NCBI RefSeq assembly: GCF_030409315.1
Contig: NZ_JAUFPS010000037.1
Coordinates: forward strand, 1 to 64,000
Reading direction: 5' to 3'
Length of the DNA: 64,000 bases
From: Mucilaginibacter flavus
GTDB taxonomy: Bacteria > Bacteroidota > Bacteroidia > Sphingobacteriales > Sphingobacteriaceae
Positions 57,747 through 64,000 of this stretch are shown piece after piece. Numbering within the stretch: position 1 is the first letter of the stretch; each line of letters starts with the position of its first letter. A program made the translations under genes and the position numbers. The notes below the pieces were generated by a model, which ran no database searches, was not told the origin of the DNA, and saw only the letters and a program-made list of their open reading frames with translations.

Positions 57747-57966
57747 AAGTAGTAAGTATTAAGTATCAAGTAGTAAGATAGCTGCAGAACCCGGATAGCA
57801 AGCTTATCATGATGTTCAATTGGTTAAAACTGTTCTAATATCTGATTTATTTTTGTATTTGTACATACAAAAGAATTATACTTTTCAATGTGGTTTAATT
57901 CATGACAACCGCACCAAGCTAATCACCTCCAAAAATCTTACTACTTGATACTTACTACTTACTACT
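57747..57966. repeat. Long inverted repeat around AAGTAGTAAGTAT
   Basis: AAGTAGTAAGTATTAAGTAT (from 57747) and TCTTACTACTTGATACTTAC (from 57936) are complementary arms of about 30 bases with only a few mismatches, separated by about 155 bases. The unit is built of TAGTAAG-type repeats. No gene lies between. Confidence 0.8.
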
Positions 57967-57973
57967 AAAAAAC

Positions 57974-59479
57974 CTAACTCAATATATCCCTTACCACTTT
58001 CCCTTCCACATCGGTCAATCTAAACCTTCGGCCCTGGAATTGATAGGTTAATAATTCGTGGTTGATGCCCATCAGGTGTAGCAGTGTGGCCTGAAAATCG
58101 TGAACATGTACCGGGTCTTTTATAATGTTGTAGCTAAAATCGTCGGTTTCGCCGTAGCTGATGCCGTGTTTTACGCCTGCACCGGCCATCCACATGGTAA
58201 AGCAACGGGGATGATGGTCGCGGCCATAGTCGTTGGCTGATAATTTGCCCTGGGAGTATACTGTACGACCGAACTCGCCGCCCCAGATCACCAGGGTATC
58301 ATCAAGCATACCACGTTGTTTCAGATCTTTAATGAGCGCTGCGGTAGCCTGATCGGTAGCCTTGCACTGGCCGGCTATGCCCGACGGCAGGTTGCTATGC
58401 TGATCCCAGCCCTGGTGGTATAGCTGCACAAACTTTACGTTTTTCTCCAACAGTTTTCGCGCCAGCAAACAGTTGGCGGCGTAGGTGCCAGGGTCGCGAC
58501 TATCGGGACCATACATGTCGAAAATTTCTTTGGGCTCGCCAGCCGTGCTCATCACTTCTGGTACCGAAGTTTGCATGCGGGCGGCCATTTCATACTGGGC
58601 TATGCGGGCATCTACCTCTGGGTCGGCATAGGCTGTGTTTTGCAGGTTATTTAGTTTGGATAGGTACTCCAGCATTTCTTTTCTATCGGCACCATCATAA
58701 CCTTCGGGATTATTGAGGAACAAAACAGGGTCTTTGCCCGATCCAAACTGCACTCCCTGGTACTTGGATGGCAGGAAACCGTTGCCCCATAAACGGGCGT
58801 ACAGCGGCTGATCTTTAGGCGCGTTTTTGGATACCAGTACAATAAAGGTGGGAAGATTTTGGTTATCAGATCCCAAACCATAGCTAATCCATGAGCCTAT
58901 CGATGGTCGCCCCGGCAACTGGTTCCCGGTTTGCAAAAATGTGATAGCCGGATCATGGTTAATAGCGTCAGAGTACAGCGATTTCACAATGCATAATTCA
59001 TCAACCACCTGGGCGGTATGCGGCATAAGTTCGCTCATCCAGGTTTGGCTTTGGCCGTGCTGGTTAAATTTACAGAATGACGGGGCCAGTGGCAAAACGC
59101 TTTGGTTGGCACTCATGCCGGTAAGTCGTTGCCCTTGCCTAACAGAATCGGGCAGGTTTTGGCCCAGCATGGTGGCCAGTTTGGGTTTGTAATCAAAAGT
59201 TTCAAACTGTGATGGACCACCCGCCTGGAAAAGATATACCACCTTTTTTGCCTTGGGCGCTATTTGTGGCAAAGCCTTTAATATATCAGCCTCCAGATTG
59301 CCGGTTGCTTTGCGGGTGCTGCCAAAAACATTGTTACCGAATAGTGAACCTACCGCTAAAGCCCCCAAACCAAGCGATGTTTTGGTAAGAAAGTTGCGCC
59401 GGTCCATCTTTTTGTGCAGCTCATTAAACTCGGGTGTATGGAGCCTGAAATCCTCGTCGTGATGGTGAAAATCTGACAT
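57974..59479 (-). CDS. DUF1501 (sulfatase-like) exported protein
   Basis: A 501-residue protein of the alkaline-phosphatase/sulfatase superfamily. The Tat motif DRRNFLTK is at about 26-33 after a His-rich N terminus (HHHDEDF), then a hydrophobic core. Motifs include LFQAGGPSQFETFDYKP (83-99), LGSDNQNLPTFIVL, LVIWGGEFGRT (about 396-406) and GRDHHPRCFTMWMAGAGVKHG read in part. It starts only 6 bases after the stop of the next gene upstream (59486), so translation is likely coupled. The family is paired with DUF1549/DUF1553 proteins; the reaction is not established. Confidence 0.9.
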   Translation of the reverse strand: MSDFHHHDEDFRLHTPEFNELHKKMDRRNFLTKTSLGLGALAVGSLFGNNVFGSTRKATGNLEADILKALPQIAPKAKKVVYLFQAGGPSQFETFDYKPKLATMLGQNLPDSVRQGQRLTGMSANQSVLPLAPSFCKFNQHGQSQTWMSELMPHTAQVVDELCIVKSLYSDAINHDPAITFLQTGNQLPGRPSIGSWISYGLGSDNQNLPTFIVLVSKNAPKDQPLYARLWGNGFLPSKYQGVQFGSGKDPVLFLNNPEGYDGADRKEMLEYLSKLNNLQNTAYADPEVDARIAQYEMAARMQTSVPEVMSTAGEPKEIFDMYGPDSRDPGTYAANCLLARKLLEKNVKFVQLYHQGWDQHSNLPSGIAGQCKATDQATAALIKDLKQRGMLDDTLVIWGGEFGRTVYSQGKLSANDYGRDHHPRCFTMWMAGAGVKHGISYGETDDFSYNIIKDPVHVHDFQATLLHLMGINHELLTYQFQGRRFRLTDVEGKVVRDILS

Positions 59480-59485
59480 CTTGTT

Positions 59486-62400
59486 TTATCTTTTGGTTAA
59501 TGACGCGTCGGAATTTAAAATGGTGCTGGCAACTACGGTATTGGCTGCGATCATGGCTCCGTTCAGTTTTTTATCTACTGTATATTGCCCGGCAGTAAGC
59601 CAACCCTTCTGTTTCTCGGGGTGTTCTTTAAACTTTTTTAATTCAACCTGTTGCAGGGTTGTTAAAAGCGTTACCTCATCGGGCATCGGTGTACGCCCGG
59701 TAAGTTTGCGGTAAGCCGTAGTAATGGCCGCACGATTATCGGCGTTACGGGTCATCTGCTCGCCTAAAACTTTGGCTGCCTCTACAAAAGTAGGATCATT
59801 TAAGGTTACCAGCGCCTGCAAGGGTGTATTGGTTTTTTGTCTGCGGATAACGCAATAGCTACGCGATGGCGCGTCAAAAGTGGCCAGCGTTGGGTTGGGT
59901 ACCGATCGTTTTACAATCACATACAAGCTTCGCCGGTAAACCGCTTTGCCGGTATCAGGCACATAGGTGGTATTGTTAATTTCCCATAGGCCCGGTGGCT
60001 GGTAAGGCTTGATGCTTTTACCACCAATTTGGGTATTGAGCAAACCGCAGGCAAACAGTGCGTTATCACGAATCATTTCGGCAGACATACGGTAAGCAGG
60101 GCCATGCGAAAGGAAACGGTTCTCCGGGTCTTTCTCTGCCGCTTCTTTGGTTGGGCGTGAATTCTGCCGATACGTGGCCGACATGACGATCAGCTTATTC
60201 AACGCTTTCATATCCCAGCCCGATTCTACAAATGTGGTAGCCAGCCAATCCAACAACTCGGGATGGCTTGGCAACTCGCCCTGGTTGCCAAAATCTTCGC
60301 TGGTTTTTACCAGTCCGGTTCCAAAAAAGTTTTGCCACAGGCGGTTTACTGCCACACGTGCCACCAAAGGATTATCGGGGCTTGTAGACCATTGCGCCAA
60401 GCCATACCTGTTTTTAGGCAAATTGGCCGGGAATTGTAAAATGGCTTCCGGTGTGTTAGGAAAAACCTGTTCGCCGGGCATATCGTAGTTGCCACGGTTA
60501 AGAATAAATGATTTTTTAGGCGATGCCATTTCCTGCATCACCATTAGCTCTGATATATTTTCTGTCGAATCGGACAGGGTGGTTCTCAATTTGGTAAGCT
60601 TTTGCGTTTCGGCAAGCATAGCGGGGTCAACCGCGTTTAGGTAGTAAATTTTGAGTTTATCCACTTCATCGGTAGTAAGCGCGTCTTTGCTTTTGGTGAC
60701 AATTTTATCCCAACTGTCTTTTTGCGCGAGCATTTTCACTTCAAAAGCGGTGAGCGTGCGGTTGTAAACAGCAATATCATCTACCTTACCCTCTTTAAAT
60801 CCGCGTCCGCGTTCCCAGGCTCCAACTTGTAAACCGGGCTGACCGCCGCCGTTAAATAAAATATCCTTGGTAAGCTGATCCATGGTGGTTTCCATTTTCA
60901 GTTCATCACCATTCAGGTATAGCTTAAAACCATTCGCCTTTGACGATCCGTCATAAGTAGCGGAGAGTTGAATCCATTGCTCTCGCGGTATATCATCAAC
61001 AGTAACACGCGTGATGGCATTTGAGGGCCCGGTATGCGCCATATTCAATTCCAGCTTGTTGTTTTTAAGGTATAAATGATATCCCCTGAAATTATACAAC
61101 CGCTCGGAATTACCTTTATGGAACAACACACCTTCGCTCAATTGTTTAGGGATATTTACCCAAATGCCAATACTAAAAGGCTCCGATTTACGAAACACGC
61201 CAACCTGGTTCAAATCCAGCCAGGTATCACCATTTAAAGCCAGCGCTTTTCCATCGCCCTTTGTATCAAACACGGCGGCATCGCCTGGCGCGCCGCCCTC
61301 ACGTTTCATTGCGCCAACATCTTTGGGGTTTATTGCACTTGCCAGGGTGCCTTTATCAAAGTTATAGTAAGCCTGTAAACCATTTTGCGGTATGTTTTGG
61401 CCGACAAGCTTTTTATACTCACCATCGGTAAGCCACTTATCAAAACCTACATTTGCCTTAGCTTGCGTTTGGGCAATAGTGTTTTGCTGCTGCGCGATAT
61501 TTTCATTTATAAAAGCGAGTATCTTTTCTTTTTGCGCCGTTGGCAACATCAACGTTGGCGTAGGCAGGGCATCATCCCAGGAAATTTGGCCCGCCTCTTT
61601 TACATTGTTAAAAAAACTAAATAACTGGTAGTAATTCTTCTGCGATATCGGGTCGAATTTATGATCGTGACATTTGGCACAGCCCACCGTCATTCCCAAT
61701 ACGGCGCTGCCATAGGTGTTGGTACGATCTATCACGTATTCGGTTTGGTATTCTTCTTCAATAACGCCGCCCTCCATATTTTGCTGATGATTGCGGTTAA
61801 AGGCGGTAGCGATGATCATATCCTTTGTGGGGTGCGGCATTAAATCGCCGGCCAGTTGCCATTGGATAAACTTATCATAACTAAAGTTGTTGTTAAACGC
61901 TTGGATCACCCAATCGCGGTAGGGCGACATATCCCTCACCCTATCAACCGTATATCCGTGCGAGTCGGCATAGCGGGCGGCGTCCAGCCAGTCTACCGCC
62001 ATTTTTTCGCCATAGTGAGGTGATGCAAGCAGGCGGTCTACCTGTTTTTCGTAGGCATCTGGCGAGGTATCTTTTAAGTAATCGTCTATTTCTTTTAAGC
62101 TTGGCGGTAGTCCGGTTAAATCAAGCGACAAGCGGCGCAACAGTAATTCCTTATCTGCCTCCTTTGAGGGCGATAGTTCCTGCTTTTTAAGTTTTGCCAG
62201 CACAAAATTATCAATAGGATTATTTATCGTCCCATCCACTACGGGCACGGCTGGTTTTACTGGCTTTACAAAAGCCCAATGCGGCTTATAAACAGCCCCG
62301 GTTTTTATCCATTTGATGATAACCGCTTTTTCATAGGCCGAGAGTGTGTGGTGCGATTCGGGCGCGGGCATCAGGTAGGTGGAGTCCGTCGATAGGATGC

Positions 62401-62716
62401 GCTTTACCACTTCGCTATGCTGTAAATCGCCGGGCTTAATGGCTACTACTCCAATATCGTCGGGAATTTCGGCGTATGCATTGGCTGCTATATCCAATCG
62501 CAAACCGGCTTTTTGCTTATTTCTATCAGGTCCGTGGCATGCAAAGCATTTATTGCTCAGAATCGGTTTTACATCGATATTATAATCAACCGATGCCGGC
62601 AAAGCATCGTAAGCCTTCTGCACATCGGGAGGCAAATCAACGGAAGATGAAGCAATAAACAAGCCTCCGCCGGTTACCATTATGGCACCAAGCGTTACAA
62701 AAAATGACCTCAGCAT
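59486..62716 (-). CDS. Multidomain c-type cytochrome: PSCyt, DUF1549, LamG, DUF1553
   Basis: A 1076-residue exported protein with an N-terminal hydrophobic segment. Haem-binding CFACH at Cys57, Cys60, His61 starts the PSCyt1 domain; a second CAKCH at Cys346, Cys349, His350 lies in DUF1549 (about 165-370). A LamG/concanavalin-like domain (about 450-640, NFRGYHLYLKNNKLELNM) and the DUF1553 domain (about 770-1050, VNRLWQNFFGTGLVKTSEDFGNQGE read in part) follow. Such proteins are common in Planctomycetota and Verrucomicrobiota and are thought to join electron transfer to glycan breakdown. It forms a unit with the DUF1501 gene. The divergent AraC gene starts 146 bases away. Confidence 0.9.
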   Translation of the reverse strand: MLRSFFVTLGAIMVTGGGLFIASSSVDLPPDVQKAYDALPASVDYNIDVKPILSNKCFACHGPDRNKQKAGLRLDIAANAYAEIPDDIGVVAIKPGDLQHSEVVKRILSTDSTYLMPAPESHHTLSAYEKAVIIKWIKTGAVYKPHWAFVKPVKPAVPVVDGTINNPIDNFVLAKLKKQELSPSKEADKELLLRRLSLDLTGLPPSLKEIDDYLKDTSPDAYEKQVDRLLASPHYGEKMAVDWLDAARYADSHGYTVDRVRDMSPYRDWVIQAFNNNFSYDKFIQWQLAGDLMPHPTKDMIIATAFNRNHQQNMEGGVIEEEYQTEYVIDRTNTYGSAVLGMTVGCAKCHDHKFDPISQKNYYQLFSFFNNVKEAGQISWDDALPTPTLMLPTAQKEKILAFINENIAQQQNTIAQTQAKANVGFDKWLTDGEYKKLVGQNIPQNGLQAYYNFDKGTLASAINPKDVGAMKREGGAPGDAAVFDTKGDGKALALNGDTWLDLNQVGVFRKSEPFSIGIWVNIPKQLSEGVLFHKGNSERLYNFRGYHLYLKNNKLELNMAHTGPSNAITRVTVDDIPREQWIQLSATYDGSSKANGFKLYLNGDELKMETTMDQLTKDILFNGGGQPGLQVGAWERGRGFKEGKVDDIAVYNRTLTAFEVKMLAQKDSWDKIVTKSKDALTTDEVDKLKIYYLNAVDPAMLAETQKLTKLRTTLSDSTENISELMVMQEMASPKKSFILNRGNYDMPGEQVFPNTPEAILQFPANLPKNRYGLAQWSTSPDNPLVARVAVNRLWQNFFGTGLVKTSEDFGNQGELPSHPELLDWLATTFVESGWDMKALNKLIVMSATYRQNSRPTKEAAEKDPENRFLSHGPAYRMSAEMIRDNALFACGLLNTQIGGKSIKPYQPPGLWEINNTTYVPDTGKAVYRRSLYVIVKRSVPNPTLATFDAPSRSYCVIRRQKTNTPLQALVTLNDPTFVEAAKVLGEQMTRNADNRAAITTAYRKLTGRTPMPDEVTLLTTLQQVELKKFKEHPEKQKGWLTAGQYTVDKKLNGAMIAANTVVASTILNSDASLTKR

Positions 62717-62824
62717 ATTAAATCTTGTACGGTTTTATAATCAGTATAAAACTAAGTGCTATACTTTATCAAAAATTTCACAAACACAACATCAATTAGC
62801 ACAAACCCGACTTTTATATTTTAT

Positions 62825-62832
62825 TATATTTG
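62825..62832 (+). promoter_or_regulatory. -7 promoter element of the AraC gene
   Basis: TATATTTG, an exact TAnnTTTG match, 30 bases before the ATG at 62863. No TTTG at -33 spacing is present, so an activator or autoregulation may be needed. Confidence 0.65.
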
Positions 62833-62862
62833 ACACTATTAGTCCGTATTTTCTGTATTACA

Positions 62863-63738
62863 ATGAATAAAAGCATCTTAAGATCAACCTTTACCCTCCT
62901 CAATACCGACTATGTGCAATTGAACAAAAACTGGCTTTATAAAAACATCACCAGCACCTTTTACCGCCTTTATTATATTGACGCCGGCGAAGGCAGGCTG
63001 CAAAATGCCGATGGCGCGTTGAAACTGGAAGCCGGCTTTTTGTACCTCATCCCCAGTTTTACTACCTGCACTTATAGCTGCGAGGAATATTTGAGCCAGT
63101 ATTATATCTCCTTTGCCGAAGAATCGGCAGATGGGGCATCGCTGTTCGCGTCAAACCGCAAACTATTTAAAATACCGGTTACAGAAGCCGCTATCAGCGC
63201 GGTAAAACGCCTGTTACACATCAACCCCAACAGAACCTTACGGGCATCCGCTAATCCAAAAGTATATGAAAAACGGCCGGTGCTTAAAAGCTTTGCCGAG
63301 TTGAACGAATTGGTACACGCATCAGCTTATATGGAAACCAACGGTATATTATTGCAATTACTTTCGATGTTCCTGGCACCTGGCTTATTTTTAATGGAAG
63401 ATAAAAGCATTATCCACTCCAAAATATCTGATGCCATTAATTACATTCAAACCAACCTGCACCATGAAATTACCGTTGCAGAGCTGGCCAAGCGGGCCAA
63501 CCACAACGCCGACTATTTCTCTCGCCTGTTTTATGAAAACACAGGCGAGCGCCCACTGCCCTACATCCAGGTAAAACGGATAGAGCGGGCGCAGCTATTA
63601 TTAAGCACCACCAATATGCCTTTTTATGACATTGCCGCCGAAACCGGCTTTGAAAACCTCTCCTACTTTTCGCGCGTTTTTAAAAAAATAACCGGGCAAA
63701 CGCCGGGGGCTTACAAGCGAAATAGTTTGGTGATGTGA
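62863..63738 (+). CDS. AraC-family transcriptional regulator
   Basis: From ATG 62863 (MNKSILRSTFTLL) the product is 291 residues; the upstream start at 62830 overlaps the -7 box. The N-terminal half is a cupin-like sensor domain (YIDAGEGRLQNADGALKLEAG, about 38-58). The C-terminal 100 residues hold two helix-turn-helix motifs (EITVAELAKRANHNADYFSR and MPFYDIAAETGFENLSYFSR), typical of AraC/XylS. It is transcribed away from the PSCyt-DUF1501-fucosidase genes and is their likely regulator, probably activated by a fucose- or glycan-derived ligand; the last point is inference. Confidence 0.92.
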   Translation: MNKSILRSTFTLLNTDYVQLNKNWLYKNITSTFYRLYYIDAGEGRLQNADGALKLEAGFLYLIPSFTTCTYSCEEYLSQYYISFAEESADGASLFASNRKLFKIPVTEAAISAVKRLLHINPNRTLRASANPKVYEKRPVLKSFAELNELVHASAYMETNGILLQLLSMFLAPGLFLMEDKSIIHSKISDAINYIQTNLHHEITVAELAKRANHNADYFSRLFYENTGERPLPYIQVKRIERAQLLLSTTNMPFYDIAAETGFENLSYFSRVFKKITGQTPGAYKRNSLVM

Positions 63739-63790
63739 AGAAATTGTATCTCAAATGTAAATGTGAATCCATGGCGTAAACTAACCAAGG

Positions 63791-63943
63791 GACGACTCAC
63801 CCCGAACATCGCTGCGCTCGTTCTACCCCTCTCTCCGTCTAAAGCCGCATAGAGGGGCTGGAAATAATTGTCTTTTTCAAGCCCTCTTTGCGGCTTGCCG
63901 GAGAGAGGGCAGGTCCAGCGAAGCGTAGACCGGGTGAGTCGTC
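63791..63943. repeat. Dispersed palindromic intergenic repeat, full copy
   Basis: Perfect outer arms GACGACTCACCC (63791-63802) and GGGTGAGTCGTC (63932-63943). Inside are CCTCTCTCCGTC, AGCCGCATAGAGGGG, CCCTCTTTGCGGCTTG and CCGGAGAGAGGG. The partial copy at 74-188 shares the core in the same direction, so both ends of the window carry the element. No gene is seen in 63739-64000. Confidence 0.85.
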
Positions 63944-64000
63944 ATCGATTTGCATAACAAACCTGCAAATCCACTTGGCTGCGGGAGACACGTGAATTGT

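Overview
This 64 kb window looks like the chromosome of a member of the Bacteroidota, most likely a Sphingobacteriaceae close to Mucilaginibacter or Pedobacter. That rests on the gene families (DUF4199, BatA-type and DUF3592 proteins, FecR with an STN-TonB receptor, LytS/LytTR pairs, DUF1501 with PSCyt/DUF1553), on A-rich leaders with few strong Shine-Dalgarno sequences, on many exact matches to the Bacteroidota -7 element TAnnTTTG just upstream of starts, and on intergenic regions full of palindromic repeats. I found no rRNA, no ordinary tRNA, no transposase, no phage gene and no CRISPR array. The genus is an inference.

Layout: 0.4-6 kb holds purL, a secreted cyclophilin and an unrecognised protein. 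6-11.6 kb holds an ECF sigma factor, FecR anti-sigma factor and STN-TonB outer-membrane receptor, split by an opposite-strand short-chain dehydrogenase. 11.8-17.3 kb is a compact stress-type island: alpha/beta hydrolase, Ohr peroxidase, LytS kinase, LytTR regulator, epoxide-hydrolase-like protein and DUF1223 protein. Three promoters here share one architecture: two TGTCT(A/G) half-sites exactly 21 bp apart, the second exactly 45 bp upstream of a TAnnTTTG box. This is the best candidate for an undescribed regulatory circuit in the window.

17.6-29 kb is mostly on the minus strand: lipoprotein, GH20 hexosaminidase, thioredoxin reductase, membrane dipeptidase, two DUF3592 paralogues, acyl-CoA carboxylase beta subunit, a small secreted protein, a RibD-like reductase and a histidine kinase. 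29-48 kb holds clpB, a large lipoprotein, a pair of M16 peptidases, guaB, a LOG-family protein, a cupin, a Crp-like regulator with a membrane protein, a candidate small RNA, a ParE-type toxin-antitoxin pair, an SMP-30 protein and lysS. 48-54.6 kb is a minus-strand series: BatA-like protein, a dihydroorotase-like protein lacking its metal ligands, an acidic protein, two DUF4199 membrane proteins, and separately an AlkD-like protein.

54.9-63.7 kb is a catabolic-looking cluster: GH29 alpha-L-fucosidase, NHL-repeat Tat protein, DUF1501 protein, a multidomain c-type cytochrome (PSCyt/DUF1549/LamG/DUF1553) and a divergent AraC regulator. A 21-bp direct repeat upstream of the fucosidase gene is a plausible AraC-type operator. 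Many gaps between genes carry inverted repeats, several of them in two or more copies within the window.
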